Source of the DNA: Mimachlamys varia
Lineage: Eukaryota > Mollusca > Bivalvia > Pectinida > Pectinidae
Assembly: GCA_947623455.1 (NCBI GenBank)
Contig: OX392538.1
Span: 28,023,001 to 28,087,000 of the forward strand
Length of the DNA: 64,000 nucleotides
Direction: 5' to 3'
Part shown: piece after piece, positions 27,101-36,215 of the stretch
How positions within the stretch are numbered: the first letter of the stretch is position 1
Layout of the letters: the number at the start of each line of letters is the position of its first letter
The notes under the pieces: generated by a model
Told to the model about the DNA's origin: nothing
What the model saw: only the letters and a program-made list of their open reading frames with translations
Databases searched by the model: none
Made by a program: the position numbers and the translations under genes

Positions 27101-29483
27101 CTGAACTTAATGGTAATCATTTTTTTTTCAAATCTACTCGCGGTTCTATTTTTACAACAAAGATATTTATAAACATAACATAATCTACCTTGAACGCATT
27201 TGGGTGGTTAAACCTAACGTTTTTTCATTTCGGTTACTTTACAGAACCAAGTAAGTTTGGTTTTGTCCAGAACAGCTACGTGGTGTCGGAAACTGTAACT
27301 TCAGTGGTCATACAAGTTAAACGTACCGGCTCTACTTCTGGTGCAGTAAAGGTCACGTGGGCCGCCACGGATCTGACTGCAATCCACGGCGAGGACTACG
27401 CCAACTCAGGGGGTATATTGTATTTCGGCGATGGCGTTGTAATCAGAAGTATCACCATTCATATTATTAACGACGAGGTAAATATAAAGGCTTATTCAGT
27501 CAATGTCTAATTAAAAGTAGAGAGATAAAGCTCTTCCTGTGATAATACATTGAAATACATTGTTGCGGCGAGATTAAAGCACCGTATCGTCACAAAAGGA
27601 GGCTAAAGGTCCAACTGCATATAATGATGAGGCCATATTGCATTTGTAAATCACTTGTTCAATATTTCCGAATATGCTTTTTTGGCAATGCAAAATCTGC
27701 CTGAACAATTCAATTTACATAGTTATGCGTTGAGAAACGAATATGAAGATATTTTGACGATTATGTAAGCCGAATGACATCACAACATCGTCCTTACGAG
27801 TCGACTCTTATCTAATAGATTTCGTGTGATCGTGATTTGTTGTCCAAAAGCGTAATGAAAATTACCAATATGTAAGTTGTATCTCAAAAACTGTTATTAC
27901 ATCTTTGGTCACGCTATTTTATCTGCAGAAATTCGAGGTTGACGAAAAGTTTATTGTGAAACTAACTGAGGTTAGTACCGGAGGCGTGTTTGGAGCAATC
28001 ATAGAGGCGACAGTCACAATTCAGAGTGAAGACGGTAAGTTATGATTTGAAGAAATACTCATCATTTGATGAATATGTGTTTTTGCTTTCGAACAAACAT
28101 TTAATTGAAAGTGTTATCTTAGCAGCAAATATATATGTCACGACATTCAATTGTACTAATTATTTCCGTTATTTTCAGAACGTTGTGGAGGCAAGTGTGT
28201 GTTCAATGCTTACTGCGACGAAGCAACCAACAAATGTGTTTGTAATAAGGGACTTGTGGGAGATCCAACTAAGAAATGCGACCGTAAGTGTTAAACAAAA
28301 CAACAGTCATATTTGAATGAGAGATGCTAACATCAACATGTAACTTTGAAAATATCAACTTATCTAAGCCTTCTTCGTGTGTTTCCAGACATCAAACCCG
28401 ATTCAAAACAGATACTTTATTTTACACCTAGATGCTATATACTGATACAGACCTATTACAATTTAATTGTTATAAGAACTTAATCCCCACCTCAACTCCC
28501 TGTACTTTTATATAATTATTAAATTGTGTTTGAAATGTTACATGGTGAACTATCGTCAAATACCTAGCAAATCAGTGTAATCTCAGCTGAAATTCAGTAT
28601 TAAAACAGTATTACAAACTCAATTTTCTAACATCAGAGGTCAAATAAGTTTTCTCGATGGTGCTCACTACAAGATGTCCGGGGGTTGGGGACAATTCACA
28701 CAGAACCTTTCTACACAATAACGTTTGAAGTTGTGATTGTTGTAAAGTGTTCCCGAAATTTTAAAAAGAATTTTAGAATGAAATAATATTAATTGAGCGA
28801 AGCGCCCGTCTAGACAGTCATTCAGCTTCTTCGTGATAAATATTCGTCTGAACATGACTCAGATGCAATGTTGTTGTGTCTTAGAATATGTGTGTATCAA
28901 AGAGGAATATCACTGTTTTTATTAATGTTCCGAAATTCGTTTGATTATCCGTAGCACTCGTCTTTATTGCTTTATTGATATCACTTTGTTAATCAGTTTC
29001 CCTATCCTACACTTCTTACTTCCAGTTCCTTGTGGCGGGCACTGCGCGGCCTACAAACACTCTCACTGTAACTTGGCTACTAACAAATGTGAGTGTGACG
29101 ACAAGTACAAAGGTGATCCCTACCACGGTGGGTGTATATGTACGACTGGAGGACATACCGGAGGATACGGAGGTCACACTGGCGGCAGCTACGGAAACAC
29201 AGGAAGTAGTTATGACGGAGGCCATAATAGTGGCAGCTATGGAAGTCATACCGGTGGCAGTTACGGAAATACAGGAAGTAGTTATGACGGAGGCAATACC
29301 GGTGGCAGTTATGGAAGTCATACTGGTGGCAGTTACGGAAATACAGGAAGTAGTTATGACGGGGGCCATACCGGTGGCAGCTATGGAGGTAGCAGCGGAA
29401 GTCACACCGGTGGCAGTTACGGAAATACAGGAGGTGGTCATGGCGGAGGCCATACCGGTGGCACTTATGGAGGCGGTTACTAA
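6068..29483 (+). CDS. Gene A: secreted repeat / EGF-like / Calx-beta matrix protein, 32 exons
   Basis: I resolved 32 exons by matching GT/AG sites to a continuous frame. Exons: 6068-6137, 6309-7157, 7409-7513, 8728-8832, 9781-10013, 10631-10736, 12460-12567, 13872-13976, 14355-14456, 15014-15118, 15281-15513, 16864-16969, 17648-17752, 17950-18054, 18471-18569, 18858-18962, 19473-19705, 20217-20319, 20533-20640, 21043-21147, 21289-21390, 23787-23891, 24218-24450, 24727-24829, 25098-25199, 25388-25492, 26350-26451, 26923-27027, 27245-27477, 27929-28034, 28179-28283, 29026-29483. They join in frame to 5,049 nt, 1,682 residues plus stop. Order: signal peptide, Pro/Tyr/Lys repeats, Tyr/Pro/Gly octapeptides, then 20 EGF-like and 5 Calx-beta domains, and a Gly-rich tail. 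There is no transmembrane segment after the signal peptide, so it is probably an extracellular matrix or adhesive protein. Function is inferred; I recognise no exact homologue. Introns not listed separately hold nothing I recognise. Confidence 0.85.
6309..7157 (+). CDS. Gene A exon 2: repetitive adhesive-like domain
   Basis: This 849-nt exon covers residues 24-306. It opens with a basic linker (ARRNKKGYRKPPK), then about 10 V/D-Y-V/A-P-P-P-(P)-Q/K-K units (about residues 39-137), then 17 octapeptides of the form YAPSTGGD with PPKGRG variants (138-273), and ends with a Cys motif (CCENAVLINGRCVCKENYYG, then THPC) that resembles a partial EGF-like domain. The abundance of Tyr, Lys and Pro recalls DOPA-containing mussel foot proteins, but this is a compositional analogy only. 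The region is also open in other frames because of the repeats; the chosen frame is fixed by splicing and the Cys motif. Confidence 0.85.
6353..6640 (+). repeat. Coding minisatellite: Y-V-P-P-P units
   Basis: Tandem 24-27-bp units with core TATGTTCCACCACCAAAAAA or a variant, encoding VYVPPPPQK or DYVPPPKK. There are about 10 units here and only 6 in copy C (52574-52750), a direct length difference between copies. Confidence 0.85.
6650..7057 (+). repeat. Coding 24-bp minisatellite: YAPSTGGD octapeptides
   Basis: Seventeen in-frame 24-bp units (core TATGCTCCGTCTACGGGAGG). Higher-order order is visible: a PPKGRG variant is followed by a YVPSTGGD unit twice, about 56 residues apart. Copy C carries 19 units. 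Confidence 0.9.
7409..10736 (+). CDS. Gene A cassette 1: two EGF-like domains and Calx-beta 1 (exons 3-6)
   Basis: Exons 7409-7513 (PCWGKCGANARC...) and 8728-8832 (PCHGKCVDNASC...) each encode a 35-residue, six-Cys EGF-like unit with spacing C-x3-C-x5-C-x6-7-C-x-C. Exons 9781-10013 and 10631-10736 encode one Calx-beta domain (about residues 377-489), with the typical TAIHGVDF and a VND turn before the phase-0 intron, and ending in TITDDDG. Calx-beta folds bind Ca2+ in Na/Ca exchangers and integrin beta4; here the domain is extracellular. This cassette has two EGF units whereas the others have four. Confidence 0.85.
7833..8463 (+). repeat. 28-bp minisatellite in intron 3
   Basis: About 22 tandem units with core ATATATTGTACCTTCTTTAC, alternating between a CCCTAACAG type and a CTCTGACAA type. 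The same array is in copy C at 53991-54592 and is about one unit shorter. Confidence 0.9.
9290..9486 (+). repeat. Dispersed repeat family R1, copy in intron 4
   Basis: About 200 bp containing ACGAAACAGCTGTCTGATGC and TGTGTGTTACGT. Related copies lie at 30153-30316 (-), 30489-30617 (-), 37640-37790 (+) and 55422-55617 (+, in copy C). No coding potential; an unclassified short interspersed element. Confidence 0.7.
10737..12459 (+). other. Intron 6, with paired TGACGTCA palindromes and a copy-A-specific segment
   Basis: Two perfect CRE-type palindromes TGACGTCA lie at 11224-11231 and 11245-11252 (21 bp apart) and are kept in copy C at 57228 and 57249. About 130 bp at 11037-11167 are absent from copy C. 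Otherwise nothing recognised. Confidence 0.5.
12460..16969 (+). CDS. Gene A cassette 2: four EGF-like domains and Calx-beta 2 (exons 7-12)
   Basis: Exons 12460-12567 (DPCGGSCGPHAHC), 13872-13976 (PCGGRCCANAYC), 14355-14456 (PCKGACKENAIC) and 15014-15118 (PCHGTCGINAKC) are EGF-like. Exons 15281-15513 and 16864-16969 form Calx-beta 2 (about residues 630-742; ATKGFDY, VND, then TIVDDDG). The ordered signatures PCGG-x-C, PCGG-x-CC, PCK-x2-C and PCHG recur in cassettes 3-5, which shows the cassette was copied as a block. Confidence 0.85.
12568..13871 (+). other. Intron 7, no gene seen
   Basis: AT-rich intron; the only structure is an imperfect duplication near 13430-13560 around ATTAACATATTG. Copy C has the same intron at 58569-59871. 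Confidence 0.45.
15514..16863 (+). other. Intron 11, no gene seen
   Basis: About 1.35 kb between the two halves of Calx-beta 2. Open stretches of about 115 codons on the minus strand (16389-16042) have no recognisable similarity and are preserved in copy C only because the DNA is nearly identical. Confidence 0.4.
17648..20319 (+). CDS. Gene A cassette 3: four EGF-like domains and Calx-beta 3 (exons 13-18)
   Basis: Exons 17648-17752, 17950-18054, 18471-18569 and 18858-18962 encode the four EGF types in the same order (PCGGNC, PCGGRCC, PCKDAC, PCHGLC). Exons 19473-19705 and 20217-20319 encode Calx-beta 3 (about residues 881-992; AVQGSDY, then NIKDDDG). Cassette 3 starts the part shared with inverted copy B. 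Confidence 0.85.
19085..19340 (+). repeat. Degenerate short tandem repeats in intron 16
   Basis: Loose repetitions of a roughly 25-bp phrase around TAACTTGGCAA and ATGTAGCAA. The inverted counterpart in copy B is at about 49590-49880. Confidence 0.55.
20533..24829 (+). CDS. Gene A cassette 4: four EGF-like domains and Calx-beta 4 (exons 19-24)
   Basis: EGF-like exons are 20533-20640, 21043-21147, 21289-21390 and 23787-23891; the fourth begins VACKGLC instead of PCHG. Calx-beta 4 is 24218-24450 plus 24727-24829 (about residues 1133-1244; ATRNIDY, then TNDD). The intron before exon 22 is enlarged to about 2.4 kb by an insertion that copy B lacks. Confidence 0.85.
21442..23480. mobile_element. 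2-kb insertion in intron 21 specific to copy A
   Basis: Intron 21 is 2,396 bp in A and 358 bp in B (46904-47262). The flanks align up to about 21441 and from about 23481, so about 2 kb were gained in A or lost in B. The insert contains a minus-strand reverse-transcriptase 3' fragment at about 22370-22815. No clear target duplication was seen. Confidence 0.65.
22370..22815 (-). mobile_element. Reverse-transcriptase element 3' fragment, copy 2
   Basis: Matches the 3' end of the same retroelement as 303-815: the AAGATGGCGACCATAA region near 22740, the spacer GATTGACAATGATAC (reverse complement) and the 3' tail with ACTCTTCCGGAACACCTGGT (reverse complement) near 22540. Only the last coding codons and the 3' tail remain. 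Confidence 0.65.
25098..28034 (+). CDS. Gene A cassette 5: four EGF-like domains and Calx-beta 5 (exons 25-30)
   Basis: EGF-like exons are 25098-25199 (ACGGPC), 25388-25492 (PCGGKCC), 26350-26451 (PCNNAC) and 26923-27027 (PCHGLC). Calx-beta 5 is 27245-27477 plus 27929-28034 (about residues 1383-1495; AIHGEDY, then QSEDG). The donor of exon 28 is the weaker GTGACG, also kept in copy B. Confidence 0.85.
28179..29483 (+). CDS. Gene A terminal exons 31-32: two EGF-like domains and Gly-rich tail
   Basis: Exon 28179-28283 encodes ERCGGKCVFNAYC and exon 29026-29483 a final EGF-like domain (PCGGHCAAYKHSHC) followed by about 115 residues of Gly/Ser/Thr/His/Tyr repeats such as GSHTGGSYGNTGSSYDGG. Gly/His/Tyr-rich tails are common in cross-linked or metal-binding structural proteins; a role in cross-linking is inference. 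The stop is TAA at 29481-29483. Confidence 0.85.
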
Positions 29484-29527
29484 CTCCGAACTCAATATTG
29501 AGATAATTGTCACTGTATCATACCTGT

Positions 29528-29533
29528 AATAAA
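29528..29533 (+). terminator. Poly(A) signal of gene A
   Basis: AATAAA lies 45 bp after the stop codon, giving a very short 3' UTR; the equivalent is kept in copy B. Confidence 0.65.
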
Positions 29534-30152
29534 TATTGATTGCAATTAACAATATATTGGTTTTAATTAAGATACAACTATCCATGTAAATCACTTCGAA
29601 GGGGAAATATCATTTCGTCATTTGGAGATGACATACGTCCAAACTAGACTGACTGGGTAAACGAAACTGATATTCATCCGGAACACCTGTTCTTATTCTC
29701 TTTTACAAGGGTCTTATTGTAAATTTTTTCCTTTGTTCATATTTTGCCCCTAGTTAAATCGATTTTGAGTTCGGATAATGGGATGGGTTTGTTGACCCTT
29801 TGGTATTCTCTGATTTTTTATTCAAAAACACAAAAGATCAAAAACAAAATTGAAGAAATTTGCATACATTGTGAAATTGATATTGATGCAATTTTCAATA
29901 TTACGATAACTATGTTTAAACTTTCAAACTGTGTTCATGGATTTATTCCACGACAAACACCATCTGCAGTACACTGAGAACTTCATGATTCGATTAATAA
30001 ATTCGCATGATCCTTGATTAAAACTATGGTGTCATTTCATCACACTCTTGGCAGTTTTTTACATTAATAAGCTCAATGAAAAATAAAGTCACTTTTAAGT
30101 GATAAAGACGGACATTTTTGTAGGGAGTTGACAATGCTTGCGTGGTATTGAA

Positions 30153-30316
30153 AGATGACGTAACACACACATGCTGCACCTCCTAAATTTAGTAATAGAT
30201 ACATTCTGAAAAAAAACGCCTAGGACTCTTCAGTGATGCTAGGGGCCAAAAGGTAGGAATCCAAAATTTCTAAACTAATGTAGAAGCAGAAGGGTTAGGT
30301 GCGTAGAACCTTTAAT
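30153..30316 (-). repeat. Dispersed repeat R1 copy
   Basis: Reverse complement of the 9290-9486 element, including CTTCTGCTTCTACATTAG read on the minus strand. It lacks the central GACGAAACAGCTGT block. Confidence 0.65.
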
Positions 30317-30488
30317 TTTTGAATTTAGAAGAAAAAATGAACTAGTTCTGTATAATTTCAAACCGTGCACTTCGAAAATGTGTATATTATATACCGTGCC
30401 ACTTCTCAAATGAGATTAACTATGGAGGCTCCAGCAAACCTCGGGGACTAAAGCATCCACCAGCAGAGTCTGTCACCCCCTATCATAA

Positions 30489-30617
30489 AGATGACGTAAC
30501 ACACACATATGCTGCACCTCTTAAATTTAGTAATAGATACAGTCTGCCGAAAAAAATGAATTAAACTGCATCAAACAGCTGTTTCGTCCTCCTAGGACTC
30601 TTCAGTGATGCTCGTGA
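30489..30617 (-). repeat. Dispersed repeat R1 copy
   Basis: Second R1 copy, truncated; it contains AAACAGCTGTTTCGTCCTCC and the ACGTAACACACACATATGC end. Confidence 0.65.
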
Positions 30618-30953
30618 AAGCAAGTGGACAATATGAAACCAATCTGAGATTTATGTCGTATTCAAAGAAGGTCTGTCTGTAGAGTTAATGTTAAGGAAAA
30701 TGCAATAAAATTAGATTGTCTGCACAATCAATGGGTTGTAACTAAGATTGTGACAAATATTTATTATCATTATTCATAATAATCTTTTATTAAACAGAAG
30801 ACGCATACTTATCCAGAACATATTGTCTGATAATTTATGCTTTTTCAATGGCCTCTTGAATCTTTCCTTGTTAATCAATTTTGAGTACGAATTATGATTT
30901 TGTTGAAGCTCGGAATTCATTGGCCTTTAATCGAATCTAGAGAATATGGTGTA

Positions 30954-32985
30954 TAACAATATAAGCATATTTAGTATACTTCCATGAAAAACATATATCT
31001 GCAACAAACAATCAAATATCAACTATTATAGTATACTTGATTTTGTCCACCCTGTACACTACCATACCACATACCGAACTGAAAGAACGTCTTCGCTCTT
31101 TCATTATGAGAGCTTTCTTTTCCAAGAAAGACGATACAAATACATGGTTGTGAGCTATCTGAGAGCATACTTTGTGTTAAACAAAAGCTAGGTTGAGATA
31201 AACTGAGAAAGATATAGTACGAATGATTGAATTCCTGGTTGACAATATCTTTGTTAAGTTGGGAGGAAAGATTTTCCAACAAGAAGTTTGCTGACCTAGT
31301 CGATCGTACTGAACTTGAGATTAAAGACACAACAGACTCTCCTACATCAGCTTCTTACCTCGATCTTTACTTAAACTATGACCAACACGGGCCACTTACT
31401 ACTAAGCTGTAGGATAAACGTGACGATTTCGATTTTCCGTTCGTGATCTTTCATTTTCTGTTTCTTTCCTCTGCTTCTCCGTCCTATGGTGTTTACATGT
31501 CGCAGTTAGTTCGTTATTCTGGGGCTTGCTCTGAATATCGAGATTTTCGTCATAGATGTCAACTGCTGACGAACAAACGTACGGCACTGGGATTCGAGAG
31601 ATGAAGGTTGATGAAGACTATGGGCAAATTTTATAGTCTCAATCCTGATCTCAAATAGAAATATTCTGTATCTTTGTGTGATATGAAGATGGACATGTTT
31701 GAGTCTGCTTAATAGTGTGCTTACTTGTTGTGATTGACAATCATGACCCGGTTCTCATTTTCAGGATTGATTCTTACTTGGATCCAAGTCTTGGTGTCCA
31801 AGATTTATATGGCGGGTGTCGTCGATGAAGCAGAACATGCTTACTCTTCCGAAACAGCTGGACTTATTCCCTTGAACTTTTACGAGGGTCTCCATGAAAA
31901 TCTTTCCTTTGTTTTGCCTCTAGTTAAATCACTTTTGAGTTTGGATTATGGTTTTGTTGAAGCTTTGGCAGTCTCAATTTTTTTTTCTTACCAATAATTC
32001 CCATATTCCGGCAACAATAGCTGAGACCAATATTAAACCTGCGAGCAGTGATTAACCAGTAATTAATGCAATTTTTGCATAATTAAAAAAGCTCCTTTAA
32101 AATCAAGCAAAACAAAACTAAACTAAACAAAATAATCCCCTCCAAAACAGCCCACCCTCCGAAATCATCCATATTATGCTTCTTATCATTATTCATTACA
32201 ATCAGACAGTAGAAGTTGAATCCAAACTGAACTTGACTGCAGTAATTAACCAGTAGGTATCATAATAAAAGGTTAATGTGGTGTTTGTAAAAGGGAAAAA
32301 CTTATTTTCAACTGGAGTTGGACAGGGTTCCTATTTAGGGCATGCTTAAACATAAAAAAAATAAATACATTTCAATCATTCATAACTTCAGAAAAGAATA
32401 ACCATACCTGCTCTAATCATTGATATCTCACAAAACCTGAACAAGTTCAAATAAAATTGACCAAAGTTCATCACAACACAAAAACTTTTGTATAGTGACC
32501 ATGTTGTCTTCTGCTCAGAAACGTGCCTTCACATCTACACCTTATCCATAGCATTCATGTTTAACTTCATGGTAGGAAGTGTGTCAAATGCTATTCCGGT
32601 TCGTTTGGCACTTCAGAAATTGCATTTGATGTAAAAGTTCTTACTTTTATGCAAATGTAATTCGATTTTGATTCCGTGCATCGTTGGAATAAACATAAAA
32701 AGGGATATAGCCTGCTAAGGCTGTTAAGCATATTTTGCCCCTAGTTTAAACGAGTTTGAGTTCGACTGATAATTTTGTCAGCGCTTCGTTTTTTTATCTG
32801 TTTGTTTTGTCTAGTGCAATCTTATGGAGATTCATGAAAATTAATATATATATAAATTTAATTAATCTCTATCAAAATTTTTTTATATATTATGAACAAC
32901 TCGTCCATTTTGTTGTTGTTTTACAGTCGGTAGACAATTTGAGGCACTTATGGCCAAAGTACATTGTTAACACTAGACATTCATA
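30954..32985. repeat. Left arm of the 3'-flank inverted repeat
   Basis: Aligns in inverted orientation with about 38893-40963. Matching anchors include CAAACAATCAAATATCAA (31005), ATTGATTCTTACTTGG-type sequence (31765) and the end near TTGTTAACACTAGACATTCA (32967). Homology stops at about 32980. With gene B this makes the whole stretch 17383-32980 / 38893-51565 a large inverted duplication around a 5.9-kb spacer. Confidence 0.75.
31000..31990 (+). mobile_element. Decayed reverse-transcriptase fragment, copy 3 (left arm)
   Basis: The plus strand reads TLYTTIPHTELKERLRSF near 31050, then EFLVDNIFVKLGGKIFQQ near 31230, and jumps straight to KKFADLVDR with TELEIKDTTDSPTSASYLDL (31280-31370), then SYGVYMSQLVRYSGACSEYR (31480-31550). 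The palm core with the YxDD box is deleted between these blocks, and frameshifts and stops are present. The 3' tail follows to about 31990. A dead copy of the same element as 303-815. Confidence 0.75.
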
Positions 32986-33369
32986 TAAAAAACGATAAAA
33001 GTGTACATGATAATAAGAAACAAAAGGCTGTATAGGTTTATAGAAAAGACCTACTCCGACCAATACCTGTACAGTATTTCAATTCTCACCATCCTTTACA
33101 TCAAAAGTTAGGCGTCGTACGCACATTGCTCAATAGATGTGAAATAATTGTCAGAGAACGGCATGATTAATTCCAAGAGCAGACACGCAATTGCTATGTG
33201 AATATATATATCCGGAAAGGGCCCTAAACGGGTAGAACAGCAGTGTCAAAGTAAGGGGGAAAACAAAGAAAGACCCATTAAGGATCAGAACAAAACCAAA
33301 GGTCAAGTTGTCATCCCATATATCAAAACAATTAAGAGAATACCAAAGCGTCAAAGGCATATCCGAAAT

Positions 33370-33745
33370 TATTACATGAACGGTAATACTTATTATATTA
33401 ATGGAAGGCATTGCAATGCAACACTTACGCTTACTTTAATAATTATTACATTAAGGTTAACACTGCAATGCAACATCTACGCTTACTGTAATAAGTATTA
33501 CATTAACGGATGACACTGCAATGCAGCACTTACGCTTACCTAAATAATTATTATATTCACGGTAGGCATTGCAATGCAACATCTACGCTTACTGTTATAA
33601 TTATGACATTAACGGTAGGCACTGCAATGAAACACACATTCTTAGTGTAATAACTATTGCATTAATGGTAGGTACTGCAATTCAACACCAACGCTTACTG
33701 TTATAATTAATTTTATTGACGGTAGGTACTGCAATGCAACACATA
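33370..33745 (+). repeat. 53-bp minisatellite, about 7 units
   Basis: Units with core GGCATTGCAATGCAACA, followed by CTACGCTTACTGTAATAA and ATTACATTAACGG, recur at 33408, 33460, 33513, 33566, 33619, 33672 and 33725, a regular 52-53-bp period. Confidence 0.85.
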
Positions 33746-34129
33746 ATGTGAATCAACGAAATTTTCTATTTTTTGTTACCTCTTCACGGCGGCCATTCTG
33801 ATTGTTTTAACCAAAAAAGGATTTGTTCATGGTTTAAATTATATCATGAATACCATAGTTACCAATTTTCATTAAAATATGATGAATTGTTTTTAATTAT
33901 CTCCCCTCAGTAGCCATTTTTTGTTCAAAACGGATACTGACGTTACCGTAATGGATACAGCTTGTACAATGTCGTGGAGTTTGCATATACACTGTATACC
34001 AATTTTCATCAAACCGAACGATATTTCGATTTTATAAGTCGTAACTCCTTAGCCGCCATTTTTAACCAGAAAAAGATGCTACAATGTTTTTAAGAATATT
34101 ACTGGAACACTGTGGCTTTTGATATTCCC

Positions 34130-34560
34130 TAATGGTGAAACCCATCAATATTGATCTTTGGTCAATTAACTCCTTGTCAAATTTTGACCAATTTTGCTTC
34201 AAAATGTCTAAAGGAAATGTTCATCAGTGGAAAGTTACAAAATGTGACCTTGATGTTTTGTCATTTGAATCCTTGTTTTATTCTGACAACTTTGTTTCAT
34301 TATGTCATAAACAAAATTCATCTGAAAAAATACAATGTTTGATCTTGACCTCTGACCTGGTGATCTTGGTTTTGCTTGTTTCATTCTTCATAGCGTTACA
34401 ACAAAATATTAACAGGCGTAAGGTACAAAAAATGATTTTGGCTTGGATATTTGACCTTTGACTCGGTGACCTTGACATTTGGTCAGTTGACTACTTGTTT
34501 GGTTCCGATAAACTTTGGTTCATTAATGTCTTAACAAAATGTTCATAGCTGAAAAAAATA
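34130..34560 (+). repeat. Degenerate tandem repeat
   Basis: Loosely repeating phrases (TGTTCAT, TACAAAATGTGACCTTGA, TTTGACTCGGTGACCTTGA, TTTGGTCAGTTGAC) at intervals of about 100 bp. Old and diverged; no gene function claimed. Confidence 0.4.
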
Positions 34561-35124
34561 AATTTAAACCATATTTGCTTCATAATGTATTTTATGATTT
34601 AACTCCTGTCAACGAAGTTAACGTGATGTCAAGTATCCCACAATATTTACAATTTGATCTTCTTCAAATTTAATTTTGCTTTTAATAGCTCTTGTACATC
34701 GCAACACGTACATAAACACTTAAATAAAGTAAAGATAAAATTTTCCAACTGATAGTGCTCCAAAAACTAGTCCAAGACCTGGCTGGCGGATAATTATGAA
34801 ATGAATGATTACTAGAACTGTCGTCTGGGTGGCTGACTGATAACCATCGCGACCCCTGAGAAAAAATTGATGATACATTTTTTAAAACATACATAACTCA
34901 ATCAAAAGGAATCGAAATGCACAATAACCTCTGAGGGCATAACTCCATATTGCGCCAGCCCTTTCCACGACAGGAATATATTAAAAACTGTGCCCATTGA
35001 AAGGATGATATCTTTTTGTAAAAGGTGGAAAATGCAACTCTAGAAAGAGTCGGAAATGTTATCAAAGTCCAGTTAATTTAATTAACCTCTTACTTATTGC
35101 AACAGATTTTTTTTTTCATTTTTT

Positions 35125-36215
35125 ATTGGTTGATGAGCATCATACTTTTAACAGAAAAAAGTCCCCAAAAATCCCAATGGGGAAAGCGATTTTTGGCCTT
35201 CTAAACGACCAGGTAAATTAAGAAAATCACATGTTTAACCATATTTGAAGTGTAATATCTACCTCATTAGTAATACTGGACATCTGAATATAACAGTATG
35301 TAAATACCAGCTAATATTGAAAATAGATAGGCCAAAATCTGCCACCCACGGTATAGCATTATATATATTTGTATGAGCACCACTTACCGCTAATACTTAT
35401 TTTGGTATAAATGTGTCCTACTTTTGATGGTGAGAACTCCCTCCAATGCATATTTTGCTCAATTATGGAAAAAAAATCAACGATTTTGAACAACAAATAC
35501 TTTTTTGTTTCGTTTTGATTTTCAATTAACAAATGACTTTGACAGTAGAGCAACCAAAATTGTATGTAAATACTTAACTGTATTTGAAGTTTAACATTCA
35601 TGCTACTTCCTAGTTTTATTAAACATTGTGTATCCCTAAAGCTTTGCTATGGAGGAAAAGAATAACAAACTGATTTGTTTCAATATGAAATAATATTTTA
35701 ACCTTAATTCCATTAAGTCATGTTATGGTAGTTATTCCTACTGAAAGTGTTGGCAATCGTACCTACCATCAAAATTTTTCCTTGTTCAAAATCATGGACT
35801 TAAAGAAGTGTAGCCATTTTCAGCAGTACAGCTAAAATTGCACCAATCTTGAATTTATATTTATCTTGATTATTAGTATTTCTTTTATTCAAAATAACAA
35901 CCGAAACCATTATCATCGTGTCAAAAATAAAAAATAGTACCCATATTGACAGGTCAATATTCCATTAAACTCAATTAGACCGTATTTGTTTTTAACATAT
36001 TGGTACTGTAGGTGGTTTGTCCTGTAATACTGTTTAATTCAGTATGTCCAGTGTTACAAATGAGGTAAAACATTATTACACTTCAAATATGGTTAATCGT
36101 GTAATTTTCTTAACTTCCCTGATCCTTTAAAAGGCCACAATACCCATTCCCATTTTGTGGGGACATTTTTCTGTGACACGTTTAATGCTCATAAACCATA
36201 ATACAAAAATTATGT
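35125..36215. mobile_element. 1.1-kb element with long inverted ends
   Basis: 35130-35300 and 36010-36200 are imperfect inverted copies. Examples: TTAACCATATTTGAAGTGTA against TACACTTCAAATATGGTTAA, and ACCTCATTAGTAATACTGGA against TCCAGTGTTACAAATGAGGT. There is no transposase-like frame in the roughly 700-bp centre. It looks like a foldback or MITE-type non-autonomous element; family unknown. Confidence 0.6.

Larger units (their letters stand above)
29534..30953. other. 3' flank of gene A: repeat debris
   Basis: No gene. It holds a plus-strand retroelement 3'-tail remnant at about 29660-29810 (around TTTTGCCCCTAGTTAAATCG), two minus-strand R1 copies (30153-30316 and 30489-30617), and otherwise unique AT-rich sequence. 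The inverted arm has only about 0.4 kb of partly unrelated sequence between the corresponding points (40963-41357). Confidence 0.55.

Noticed and set aside
29016..29594. Thr/Ala/Ile-rich open frames on both strands over the Gly-rich tail (also 41342-41963)
   Set aside because: Shadow frames of the Gly/Ser/Thr/His/Tyr repeat; no start context, splicing or similarity supports them.
31734..31997. 87-codon open frame after the reverse-transcriptase block
   Set aside because: It corresponds to the 3' tail of the retroelement, which recurs at other loci with broken frames.
34132..34461. 109-codon open frame on the plus strand
   Set aside because: It lies in degenerate tandem repeats around TGACCTTGA and shows repeat-driven codon patterns, not a protein family.
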